A stretch of DNA of 64,000 nt. Source: Pseudeuparius sepicola (Eukaryota; Arthropoda; Insecta; Coleoptera; Anthribidae). The stretch is from positions 55,992,560-56,056,559 of the forward strand of contig OY987301.1 in assembly GCA_963920635.1 (NCBI GenBank). The letters are read 5' to 3'. A program made the position numbers and the translations under genes. Below, piece by piece: positions 45,165 through 55,899 of the stretch; positions within the stretch are counted from its first letter, which is position 1, and each line of letters begins with the position of its first letter. Under the pieces are notes generated by a model that did no database searches, was not told the origin of the DNA, and worked only from the letters and a program-made list of their open reading frames with translations.

Positions 45165-45342
45165 ATTCCAGTTACAGGAGAGCACGACGCGTTTATAACC
45201 ATAAGCTCTAATAAGTTCAAGCACAGAGTCCTTGTGGCTGAAATAACCGACGATGTCATATTAGGACTGGATGTCATGCGTAAACAGCAGTTTAAGATAG
45301 AAGTTCACGAGAGGATTTATTTATTTATTTATTTAGTTATTG
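45165..45342 (+). pseudogene. Gypsy element G3, protease fragment
   Basis: The frame reads VTGEHDAFITISSNKFKHRV and EITDDVILGLDVMRKQQFKI, the C-terminal half of a retroviral-type aspartic protease (ILGLD signature). The catalytic DTG part is missing upstream. After VHER a TTTA microsatellite (IYLFIYL) replaces the whole RT. The frame then enters VIA, the start of an RNase H motif, at the solo LTR junction. Confidence 0.75.
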
Positions 45343-45346
45343 CCTT

Positions 45347-46320
45347 GTAACGAAGTTACTAGATTTTCCGTATTTTATTTTGATTTATCCGTTCAGAACA
45401 ATTATTATTTCTTTTATTTGTTCAGGTTCCGTTGACTTTTTCCGAATTTTTGAGAATATTTTTGAGGGGTTGACATAGTTAGAAGGGGGTTGGAAAAGCA
45501 ATTAAGCCATTTTCGGAGCTATAAATCTCGTTCTTGCTGGATAATGGGGCAACAGGACACGCCCAGTACACCGCCATTGCCACCGAGGACCAAGGGATGC
45601 TGCGAGCATCTCTGCCCGCACCAGACGGCCGCCCGCGGCGACCTTCTCTAAAAAAAAGAGCGGGGAAGCGCGGCTCGAGGCGGCGACTGGCGGCCGACGT
45701 ACTGCCCTTCCACCTGCCGGAACGTATAAAACCCGGCACGCGGAAGAGGGGGGGGGAAGGGTTCAACGCCTCCCAGCTGAGATATCTTTATTAAACCGCC
45801 AAAAAATTCTGTAGGAAACCACTGAATGTGCGACCGGGTCCAACGCCTTCCAGGTCGTAGAAAGTTTATTAGGAAATCGCTGGGTGTACGACCGGACCAA
45901 CGTCTCTCAGGTAGTCTTGATAATTTTGCCGTAACTATCTGCTTGTCTAGTTCAAAACCGTCACGGCAGTCCGGCAGCACGCGCTTTTGCTTTTCCGAAA
46001 TTTAGTTGCACACTAGCCGCCTAATATTCCGCTTAATTATCATGCTTAATTAATTTTTCACTCAGCGTAATCTTTTCCGTCCAGCAGTCAGATTCCGCCT
46101 GCTTAGTTAATTCAATTTCTGTTACAGAACATTGCCGAGAATACGCTCCGAGCCAGTCTTCTTACTTCAGTTTTTTGTATATATCGTAATTTATTGTTTT
46201 TAAATCAATACAGTTTGTTAAAACCGCCTATTTGTTTGACTCTATTCCTTTCCCCTCAAAACACACCACTATTATTTGCACCTCTGGAATTATTTTTCTT
46301 CGACTAGTAACTTCGTTAGA
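45347..46320. mobile_element. 974-bp solo LTR
   Basis: The insert starts TGTAACGAAGTTACTAG and ends CTAGTAACTTCGTTAGA; these are inverted repeats of 17 bp with one mismatch. GCCT flanks both sides (45343-45346 and 46321-46324). Without it the host frame reads VIA-YFSKTLP, a known RNase H motif, so the borders are exact. It holds a GC-rich promoter-like part with TATAAAA near 45725. It also has about three imperfect repeats of a 60-80 bp unit starting CAACGCCT (45761, 45841, 45899). There is no internal coding region, so it is a solo LTR formed by LTR recombination. Confidence 0.8.
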
Positions 46321-46401
46321 GCCTACTTCAGTAAAACTCTGCCAAAGCCAGAGAGAAACTACTGCGTGACAAGAAGGGAACTGCTAGCAGTGGTCAAGGC
46401 C
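46321..46401 (+). pseudogene. G3 RNase H, upstream fragment
   Basis: AYFSKTLPKPERNYCVTRRE and LLAVVKA are the central RNase H motif of a Gypsy element, with the catalytic Glu in RREL. The frame is cut at 46401 by the LINE and resumes at 53491 with the duplicated GGTCAAGGCC and VEHFHKYLYGQSF. The 27 residues here are unbroken. Confidence 0.85.
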
Positions 46402-47362
46402 ACCCCGTATTTTGACACTGTCATCGCTAGACGTGTTGAATTTTGCTCCCGCAAAAATTGTACTTTTTAGTTCAACAAATCTGTTTTAGAAGATATTTCG
46501 ACCTGCCAGCACAGCATTTGACCTTCCCCTAGACCCCCCCCCTTACTACTAGGACAGTGCCGAAGCCCCAGAAGCTCAGTGTTGGGCGACTGTGAGGCGC
46601 CGGCCTTCCGCCAAATCCAGCTTCAAGACAAAGACTTTTTTATTTGGACCTCCCTGACGAAGAAAGGACCCCCTGCCCTCTACCAAGACTCTTGCCCGAC
46701 CCCAAGTCCCTTACTTACTTGTTAGGGTGAGACAAACGTGCTATTTTTGCTTAGTGTGTGCTAATTATTTTTTATTTGTTTACTGCTTGTCCCCATCTGC
46801 ATCATGTCAGTCTCAGAGTACTCTTTAGATGGTTCTGAGAGCGCTGAACTTAACTTAAAATATCTTGTCGAACAACAGCAGAGTTTTATAGCTCAAATTA
46901 AAGAAAAAGACCAAATTATTGCCAATTTAACATAAGAAGTAGCAAATCTTTCTGTCCAATTAAAGGAAATGTCAAATTATATCAAAAATATTAAGCTCAA
47001 CGAACCGCGAAAGAGGAAAAAAAGTGGAAACTCCTCGGATTCTTCCGTATCTAGTAAAATTACAGTGACTTATTCAGTTGATGCAGATGGGTTCAACATC
47101 CCAACTGTTATTCACAAAAAGAAGAGAACAAAATCACAATCGTCTACCATGTCGGTTGATAGTTCCGTTAAAGGAACTTCGAAAAATAATGTTTCTAATA
47201 TTAAGGATAATAAGAAAAAAGCCATTGGCAAAAACGTACAACCAGAAAAAACTAAAAAAAGCACAAAAAATACTAAATCCAAAAAAGAAATAACCAGTAC
47301 TAAAGAAGCCTCAGGCTCAAAAGTAGACCTAGGTAATGACATAGAAAAAGGTGATGATAATT

Positions 47363-49675
47363 GAAGAGCATATTTAAGTTCTAAAGGGTCTAAGTGCCAA
47401 TTTCGGATATATTCAGTTATACATGTAGAAAAGGTCTATGTGCCAAGCCCAATAATACTGCAAAGGTGCTAAGTGCCAGAGACAGAGATAGGACTTCAGC
47501 TATTGGCAAGTAGATGGCGCTTGCTGTATGTGCCAGTATCCTTTATTTCTATAAAGGGTCTATGTGCCCACTCTGTGATCAGCTCAAATAAGCTGTTTTA
47601 GATCTATCGTGTATTCAAGTGGTGGATTGTAAAACTGAATATGTAGCGAAAAAGAAGGTTAAAGGGTTCGGAAAGTATAAAAAAAGAGCGGAAACGTTTA
47701 AGAACAAGTGGCTCAGAGTACACCACATATCGAGGAGAACCGAAAAGTGCAAAACAACCCCTTAAATCTGTAAGTTTCTTTTGTAGTTTTTTCGAGGTTA
47801 GGATACAGTTTTTATTTTTTAGGTAGATTGTCGTTGTAAATTCCAATGCAAGTCAATTTCTGCACAGCAGATACAAGGTCTATTCCATGATTTCCATCAA
47901 ATAGCTGATCGTATCAAACAGGAGACCTACTTAGTGGGTCTGATACAGGTTGGCAAAATTACTAGAAGGCGCCATGGAAACTATGATGCTCCTGAACATA
48001 GCCGCCGCCAAGTAACTGTTTTTTATACTATTCGTAACGGACAAGGAGAACATACACAAGTATGTCGCAATACGTTTAGTAAAATTTTTGCGTTGTCTCA
48101 TAAGACGGTGCAGGTTTTGGTAAACAAGAAGAAGTTGGGTAGTACTATCTATGTTGATAAAAGGGGTCAAGGAAATAAACCCAGAAAATATACAGTTGAA
48201 ATTAAACAGATGGTGATTGATCACGTTAATAGCTTCCCAAAAGAAGAAAATCATTATAGCCGACAGAAATCTCAAAAAGAGTTTCTCAGGCCTGACTTAA
48301 ACATAAATCGCATGTTCATAGCATTTAAAAAGAAATATCCGGACTCTCCAGCAAACTACAGGTTTTATGCGGATGTATTCCACAAACATTTTTCCCATCT
48401 GCGCTTTGGGAAACCCAAATCTGATACGTGTTCGAACTGCGATTTACTTAACGCCAAAATAAAATCAAGCACTGGTGAAGAATACAGAGCTCTTAAAACT
48501 AAGCTTGAAATTCATCAAAGGGAAGCTGAACGAGCCAGACAAACTCTCAAAAATGACACTATTCAATCACAAAAACCAACTGCGGATGAAATAGTAATTT
48601 CTATAGATTTAGAACAAGTCATTTTTATACCAACTCTCACTCATAGTGACATGTTTTATAGTCGCCAGCTCTCATGTTTTAACTTGTCCATTCATTTAGC
48701 AGATACCGACAGTGCATTTATGTGTCTCTGGAATGAATCGATATCAGGAAGAGGAGGTTGTGAAATTGGATCTGCACTCTTGAAAGTTCTTCTTTCAGAA
48801 GATAAATTTGCAACAAAAACAAATCTAACTGCATTGGGCAGAACAAAAATCGAATGCTCTTAATAGTTCTTATATATTTAGTTGCATCTGGCAAGTTCGC
48901 GCAAATTGACCAAAAGTTTTTGATTAGTGGCCACTCTTATCTTGATTGTGACAGAGATTTTGCGCAAATAGAGAAACGCAAGCGAGGTTGTAAACATTTT
49001 GTACCGTCAGATATAGAGTCGATGATAAAAGAAGCTCGCCACAAAAACCCATTCGATGTTATAAACTTGATTGAGAGTGATTTCAAGGATCTTTAAAAAT
49101 TTGCAGATACCTTTATAAATAATATGAATTTACAGATTTCTAAAGCTTGTTGGATCCGAATACAGTCAGCAAGTCCTGGACGAGTACATGTCAAGAAAAC
49201 TTTCAGTGAACTCGAAGATTGGACAGTCTGCAATGTATTAAAGAAAGGAAAAAATATACACGACATATCTTTATATCAGATACCTTCACTGGAATGGAAA
49301 AATCGGATTACTGAGGCAAAATTAAAAGATCTGAAAGCTATGCAGGAATACAGTAAGATGCCTAATAAAAGCATATTAATTATAAGAATTTTAAATCCTT
49401 TTGATAAACATGTTTTAGGGAACTTAGATCCTTTCTAAAATTACATACATGGGCACATAGACCCTTTTACGGTTTTCATTTTTTGAGAAAAAAAAATTGC
49501 GTGAATAAATTACGTTTCACATTATTTTCTTTATAAACTGACTTACAGGAAGTAGTTTTACATAAAAAAAATTAAAACAATTTAATACGGTATTTACTGA
49601 CAAAGAGGACAATTTTATTTAATTTTCTGAATTTTGGGTTTTTGGCACTTAGACCCTTTAGAACTTATGCTCTTC
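47363..49675. mobile_element. DUF7869-type DNA transposon
   Basis: The ends are near-identical inverted repeats: GAAGAGCATA...AGTTCTAAAGGGTCTAAG from 47363 and its mirror up to 49675, about 34 bp with one 4-bp gap. AATT flanks both ends (47359-47362 and 49676-49679). Because AATT is a palindrome, a shorter duplication with longer repeats is also possible. Removal with one AATT restores the ORF1 frame. Inside each end, further copies of AAAGGGTCTAWGTGCC occur: four or five on the left, two on the right. It encodes one spliced transposase-like protein. Confidence 0.85.
47646..49438 (+). pseudogene. DUF7869-type DDE-like transposase
   Basis: Exon 1 (to 47769) ends EPKSAKQPLKS. A 53-bp intron (GTAAGT...TTTTTTAG) follows, and exon 2 begins VDCRCKFQCKSISAQQIQGL, the usual Cys-rich start. 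Then come FGKPKSDTCSNCDLL, DEIVISIDLEQV (likely first acidic residue), MFYSRQLSCFNLSIH, LWNESISGRGGCEIGS, and after a frameshift near 48835 GQNKNRMLLIVLIYLVASGK and SGHSYLDCDRDFAQIEKRKR. It ends at 49438. In relatives the block before NCxGQNKN reads like WSD; here TNL joins NCIGQN directly, so a catalytic Asp seems lost. One more stop lies at 49094. No start codon is obvious in exon 1. Confidence 0.75.
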
Positions 49676-50657
49676 AATTCTCAACAATCAAACAACTTTA
49701 ACAATGATACCTATAATGACAATGACGATTACATGGAGGCTGATAATTATCCCGACCCCAACTCTGACAATGAGGGCGAGGTTGTTACCAACAAAAAACT
49801 AATCACCTCTATCGTCCTAAGGCAAAAGGACAAGTGGTTAGTCCTTTCAAAAATTTTCAAAAATAAAAACATCTTTTGATAAAGCCTCTAATATCCCAAA
49901 CGGAATTAAAATTTTTCCTTGGACTGCGGAGGACTATAGATCCATACAAAAGTATCTCACGCAAAGTAAGTTAGAGTATCACTCGTATCCTACGCCTGAC
50001 GACAAATCCTTGCATGTGTTCGTCCGAAACTTTCCCCTAGAGTTCCACACGGATGTGGCTAAGAATGATTTACTAGAAAAAGGATATGAAGTAAAGTCAG
50101 TGATTAGACTTAAAGGAAAAATCAAAAATTAACAAATAACCTCCTCTTAATCTTGCCAAAAACCCCCGAGTCTAAAAATATATACAACGAAGAAGAATTA
50201 ACCGATAATTGGGTCACCTTTGAGCCCAAGAAGACCAGGCCAAAGGTGACCCAATGTCACCGCTGCCAAAAATTTGGCCATGCGCGAACCTATTTTTATG
50301 CGGCCCCCCGCTGTTTGAAATGCGCGATGTCTCATAACACTTTTCAATGCAAGAAGACCTACAACACTCCGTATAAATGCGCAAACTCCGGCGGGTCGCA
50401 CCCAGCCAATTACAGTCAATGTCCTTACTTCCCTAAAGTAATAAATAATAACAATACTTCTCCAATCACCCAAAATCAAGTCAATCCTAATATTTCTTTT
50501 GCGACAGCCGCAGCCAAAAACTTGCCAATTAACCAAAATCAAAATCACAATCAAAATATACAGGATGCCTCTTCGCAAGATATTCTAAAAGAACTTGCTA
50601 GCATACTTCCTGCTCTTCAAAAATTTGCGTCTATAATGAATTCAAACTCAAACGTCA

Positions 50658-53217
50658 ATGAATAATATAGATGAGGAGAATTTACCCGAGAAAATCAAAT
50701 TCGCCACGTGGAATACTGATGGTATTCTAACTAAAAAAGAGGAATTTTTATATTTTCTTCAGGAAAACCAAATTCAAGTGGTCGCGGTTCAAGAAACATT
50801 CCTAAAAGCCTCTAAAAGATTTACCTTACAAAATTACAGTATTATCCGCTGGGATAGACCAAACGGTAGACATGGAGGAGTACTCCTAGGGACCCACAAA
50901 TCTATCAAATACTCGGTGTATAAGATTTCGGGCCTTGACACTAAGATGGAATATGTCTCTGCAAAAATAAGAATGGCTAATGGTCAAGTAGTAACAGTTT
51001 ACTCGCTATATAAACCACCTACAGGTAGATTCATATCTGAAGAACTAAACGTTATTTTTTCAGACAACAATGACAACTCACCAACAATAGTTGGTGGCGA
51101 TTATAATGCGCGCATTATTGTTTGGTGGCCACCACCTGTCCATCAACGCGGCAGAGTACATATCTAACAATAATGTCCAGTTCATAGCGCCACTAGAACC
51201 CACGCATTACCCACCAATTGGTACCCCGGCTGTGTTAGACATTTTCTTATCAAAAATTTCCCATGGCAAAACGAAGTTTATGCTGCCTCTGATTTAGAAA
51301 GTGATCACAACCCTGTCGTGGTGGTGTTTGGGGTGTTGAATGATGATGATTTTATCGGCAATGATTTAAACAAATACACAACAAATTGGGAGTTATTCAA
51401 AACCATTTTATTTCAAAATTCCCCGCCTATTAGACATGTCACAGACGCACGCGACGTTGAAAACTATGCTACCACAATACAAGACCTTATTAAAAAGGCA
51501 CTGACGCAATCGACTAGCCTTTCAACATTCACTAGACACAAACAAAACATAACTCCTGAAATAGCAACTTGATCAGAAAAAAAAAGACGTGCTAAAAGAC
51601 TCGCTCAACTGGACTGGACATAACGTGGAATACAATCGACTTAATAGATTAGTTAAAAGTGCCATAAAAGAACTACGTAACGAAGAGTGGCTATACAAAC
51701 TGGAAACTCTCACAACTTCTGACAAAAACCTCTGGCAACTAATAAAAAATTTACAAGGTAATCCCAAATCGAACACACCGCCCATCCGTGGCGTCAATTG
51801 AGTTGTATACACTCCTGAGGAAAAAGCCGAGGCTTTTGCCGACACGTACGAATCACAGTTCTCTGAAAATCAACACCCCGACGACGACCTAGATTGGGAA
51901 GATGAAGTGAAAAATTTTTCCAGAAGAAGTCTAACAATTGCTCCAATTGGTCAACTACTTTTTTGTGAACCCGGCGAACTAGAAATTATAATAAAATACT
52001 TACCTGTGCGTAAGGCACAGGGTATCGACGGGATCAATAATAAAGCTATAAGCTTTTACCTAAAAAATATAAAATTAGTATCTACACTTCATCAATGGCA
52101 TTCTACGTTCACAGCACTTCCCTAGTGCTTGGAAGTTATCCCAAATAATTACGATACCCAAAAAAAACTAATTCATCATTTCCTAATGATTACAGACCTA
52201 TCAGTCTACTGCCCACGTTATCTAAAGTAGTTGAAAGAGTGATATTAAAAAGGCTCAATGAGGAGCTCATCGAACTGAACATTATTCAAAACGAACAATT
52301 CGGATTTCGTGCTTTTCATAGCACCGAGCTCCAAGCGTGCAGGTTGATCGAAAAGATAACAATGAATCTACAGGTAGGTAATAGTGCAGGGCTGTTATTA
52401 CTTGACATCGCTAAAGCTTTTAACAAGGTGTGGCATTGGGGTCTGATATATAAGATGCTACAGGGCGGTATATCAGTTCCCATGGTACGCCTTGTCAAGA
52501 ATTTCCTATCTAACAGGCGTTTCTGTGTTAGACACCGCAATTTTGGCCACAGATAAATCTCTGCACTATATAAAAAATTTTCAACAAAACTCGGTCGAAC
52601 CTCTTTTGGAATATTTCCTGAAATGGAAAATTAAAATCAACGAAGATAAAACCCAGGCGATTATAATCTCCAAAAAGATCAATATTTCAAACATTGATCA
52701 TATCAATATTAACGATAGTCCAATAGAATGGTCTGATAATGTCACATGTCTTGGTGTCACCATCGACAAGAAATTAGCCTGGGCTCCCCATATAAATTCC
52801 CGTATTAATAAAGCTAAAGCCGCAATTTCAAACCTTTACTCTCTTTGAGCTAGAAATTTCAAACTCAGCTATAAAAATAAATTTTTAATCTATTCTCAGG
52901 TAATTCGCCCTATCCTATTATATGCCTGCGCCGCATGGTGTTTTGCCGCTAAAATCCATGACAAAAAACTTCAGATTATCCAGAACAAATGCCTAAGATT
53001 TGTCGCCGGCGCTCCGTGGTACGTCTCTAACAGAACTTTGCATAACGATCTAAACATTCCATCTATTTTAGAGTATGTGCATAACCACACTGATAAACTT
53101 TATAATTTAAAAATCCCTAACCACCCTAACCCTCTTCTAATCGAGGCTTGCACATACTTAGTAAATATACGCCTTCCACATAAACGTATTAGACATTTCT
53201 TATACGAAGATATTTAA
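50658..53217 (+). pseudogene. Jockey-type ORF2: endonuclease and reverse transcriptase
   Basis: The start ATG overlaps the ORF1 stop (ATGAATAA). An APE-type endonuclease follows with FATWNTDGI, AVQETFL, VYSLYKPP and VGGDYNAR; the frame shifts at its end. The RT includes RKAQGIDGINNKAISFYL, FGFRAFHSTELQACRL and LLLDIAKAFNKVWHWGL (motif A Asp). At SNRRFCV the segment carrying the motif B GVPQG and most of YADD is deleted, joining to DTAILATDKSL. The C-terminal region runs VTCLGVTIDKKLAWAPHINS to RPILLYACAAW and ends at 53217. Lacking motif C, it is catalytically dead. Confidence 0.85.
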
Positions 53218-53490
53218 CCATAACCCTACCCTAAATAATAAAATTTATTACACCTCCATTTAATTTAAAATTTGTGTAAATAAATCTATCTTCTTCTATG
53301 TCTTTCTTTAATTTTAGCCTAGTATATGTTCTTATGTTAAGCACACACTAGGTATACCCCAAATTAGAGGGTCCACCCTCCATTTTTTCATTCAAACCTA
53401 AAAACTCTACCCTGAAGGTACTCTGTTTTCAATATGGGGAGAAAACGCCACAACGTCGACACAATTTATTCAAAGATAGAAAGCGAAAGC

Positions 53491-55071
53491 GGTCAAGGCC
53501 GTTGAACATTTCCACAAGTATTTATATGGCCAATCTTTCATATTAAGAACAGATCACGCATCACTAAAATGGCTATTCCAGTTTAAGAATCTAGAAGGTC
53601 AAGTGGCAAGATGGCCGCAAAGGCTGCAGGAATGTGCCTTCCAAGTGGAACACCGCAAAGGGGAAAACCATAAGAATACTGATGCATTGTCAAGAAGACC
53701 CTGTAATGAAGACTGTCATCACTGTAGTCGACAGGGATTAAGAGAAGACCCGGACCTAATTTTATGTAAACGAACTACTGCCCGGGGACCTGGGCTTCAG
53801 AAGTCATCGCCAAAGAGCAAAACGAAGATCCCATATTCGGTATAATATTTGACCTAAAAGTGAGGCATATACCCAAACCTGAATGAAAAAATGTTTCGAA
53901 AAAATCACCAGACTTAAAGGCGTACTGGGCGCAATGGGACTCGTTAGTAATTGAAGATGGTGTACCAAAGAGAGTTTGGGAAAGTCCAGATGGAAAAGAA
54001 AAGCTATTTCTAATAGTACACCCCAAGAAGAGAGTGTCTGAGGTCCTGAAAGCCGTGCACGAAGGCGTTGGAGGTGGACACTTTGGCATTAGTAAGACCT
54101 TGAATAAAGTTAAAGTGAGGTTTTACTGGGTAAACTCTTGGGAATATGTCGAAGATTGGTACCGCCGATGTGAAGAATGTGCTTCGGCGAAAGGACCAAG
54201 AACTAGAAACAGGGGTAAAAATGATGCAATACCTGGTCTTTTTTAAAGGATTGCCATCGACGTAGCAGGACCGTTCCCAACCAGCGAATCTGGCAACCGT
54301 TACGTGTTAGTTGTTATGGAATACTTCAGCAAGTGGCCAGAAGTTTATGCAATCCTCAACCAAGAGGCCACCATAGTCGCAGAGGTCGTGTTCCAAAATT
54401 TGATATATCGTTTTGGTGTCCCAAGAGAACCACACTCTGATCAGGGCCTCAATTCTGAGTCGGAGATTTTTAAAAATGTCTGCCGCTTGCTAGGGATTTT
54501 CAAGGCAAGAACAACACCCCTAAAACCCCGATCTGATGGTCTGGTAGAACGGTTCAATAAGACTTTAGAAACGTACTTGAAGAAACAAAGTAGTTGGGAC
54601 ACATGCATACCAAATTTTCTATTGTCTTACCCTTCCGCTGTGCATGTCGCGACGGGAAAGTCTCCAGCCAAGATTATTTTCGGAGACGATCTAAGGCTTC
54701 CTATCGACATCATAGCTGGCCGACCAGAAAATCCAGAATCTACTGATGACGCCATGAGTCACCTGAGAGAGCGTCTCCAGTTGGTTCATGAGGACGTTCA
54801 AAAGAAGTTGCATATAGAAAGTGACAGGATGAAGATCCGCTACGATCTGAAAGCAACCAGTGTTGAATTTAATGTGGGTGACAAAGTGTGGTTATACAAT
54901 CCCAAGCGAACAAAAGGTCGGTGTCCGAAGCTCGATAGAATTGGGGAAGGACCTTACACCGTCGTAAACAAGAATAATGATGTCGTTTATCGTATAAGAC
55001 ATAGCCCAATAGTAAATATCGTCAGGTTGTCTCCATACCATGAGAATATAGATGAAGGTCATATAACTTGA
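53491..55071 (+). pseudogene. G3 RNase H end and integrase
   Basis: RNase H resumes with VEHFHKYLYGQSFILRTDHA and KNTDALSRRP (last two Asp). After a linker with two frame changes comes integrase: HEGVGGGHFGISKTL and RRCEECASAKG (H2C2), a stop at 54244, IAIDVAGPFPTSESGN (Asp), REPHSDQGLNSES (Asp) and DGLVERFNKTLE (Glu). From 54304 the frame is open for 255 codons to 55071. It includes the GPY/F-type DNA-binding end (RIGEGPYTVVNKNNDVVYRI). This is the best-kept part of G3. Confidence 0.9.
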
Positions 55072-55089
55072 TCCGGACGATTAAATTTT

Positions 55090-55615
55090 GGAGGGGGACA
55101 GTATAACGAAAAAATGCCTCTAATATTGTTATATCAGCTTTCTATGAACATATTTGCACTGTTTTCTTACCTACTCAAAGATTTAGCAGATAAAATTTTA
55201 AGTTTCGGTATTCTACATACAGTATTATAATTTGTATGATTGGTTTAGAGGCATTTTCCTTCACATTTTTGTTGGCCTAAGGCCCCCAGGGTCCCATTTT
55301 CTTTTAGTTTTCATTGTTTGCCCTGAAGAGCTTCCATAAGTTTGTAGAAGTATTTATGATTTGTGCATCTGTCGTTGGCCAGGAATATACTAGTGTAGTC
55401 TCCAGGATTCCATTTGAATATATAAGCCCTGGGAATTGGGCCTGAAACAAGTTGAAGGTTATAACGCGATTTTAGTGCGATTTTTGGAGCTGATAGAATA
55501 TACTTGGTCAGTTACAGTATCTGACAAGTTTATTTGTGAAGGCTAAACAATAAAGATGGTAACGAAGGCAACGAGTTTGGATTGTGATTGTTGAAATACA
55601 GTACAATACGTTGGG
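55090..55615 (+). repeat. Polypurine tract and 3' LTR of G3
   Basis: GGAGGGGGA at 55090-55098 directly follows integrase, as in Gypsy elements, and the LTR should begin just after it (near CAGTATAACG). Within it lie TATATAAG (55419-55426) and AATAAA (55549-55554), in correct promoter and polyadenylation order. AAAAAATGCCTCTAA at 55110 is mirrored by TTAGAGGCATTTT near 55250, giving a small hairpin. The right border near 55615 is inferred; the 5' LTR is not in the window. Confidence 0.5.
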
Positions 55616-55899
55616 GAAAATTTAATACGATCGCGGGATTGATGTTAGCGAAGGGTTTTTGGTAATGGTTGGTTGTAGTCACTTGAAATCACAAGGAAAT
55701 AGATGGCAGGGGCGTGGAAGCTCTTCAAAAAGCTACAGAGCTGCGACACCAGCTAATAAATTTCGAAATAGTAATGATTTAATTTGTTGAATCGTGGTAC
55801 TCTTGGATTTTCCTTTGTGGGTTATGTAGTTTGAGCGCCTGAAGCTTGAAGGTTAAATAAAGACGTTCTACTAATAATTACCATATATATTCAAAGTGA

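Larger units (their letters stand above)
46804..50665 (+). pseudogene. Jockey-type ORF1 (Gag-like), split by a transposon
   Basis: The protein starts MSVSEYSLDGSESAELN. A likely coiled coil follows (LVEQQQSFIAQIKEKDQII), then a stop at about 46932, then a Lys/Ser-rich segment. At GDDN it is cut by the insert 47363-49675 and continues SQQSNNFNNDTYNDND. After a frame change comes the region preceding the knuckles (IKIFPWTAEDYRSIQKYL). Then come zinc knuckles (CHRCQKFGHARTYFYAAPRC, CAMSHNTFQC) and HPANYSQC. It ends at TAA 50663-50665, overlapping ORF2's ATG. Gag-like ORF1 binds element RNA. In the first knuckle the last Cys reads Tyr, and the third has CANSG for CANCG. Confidence 0.8.
46402..53490 (+). 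mobile_element. Jockey-type LINE, with DNA transposon nested inside
   Basis: GGTCAAGGCC occurs at 46392-46401 and 53491-53500, a 10-bp target duplication. The interrupted Gypsy frame is continuous across it. Between the copies lie a 400-bp 5' region, ORF1 (Gag-like), ORF2 (endonuclease, RT) and a 270-bp 3' region. Without the nested transposon the element is about 4.8 kb, close to full length for Jockey elements. Variable-length duplications are usual for target-primed insertion. No poly(A) tail is visible at the right border. Confidence 0.85.

Noticed and set aside
45479..45980. ORFs of 86-110 codons within the solo LTR
   Set aside because: They are Arg/Pro-rich frames in GC-rich LTR DNA and overlap each other on both strands; no domain is visible.
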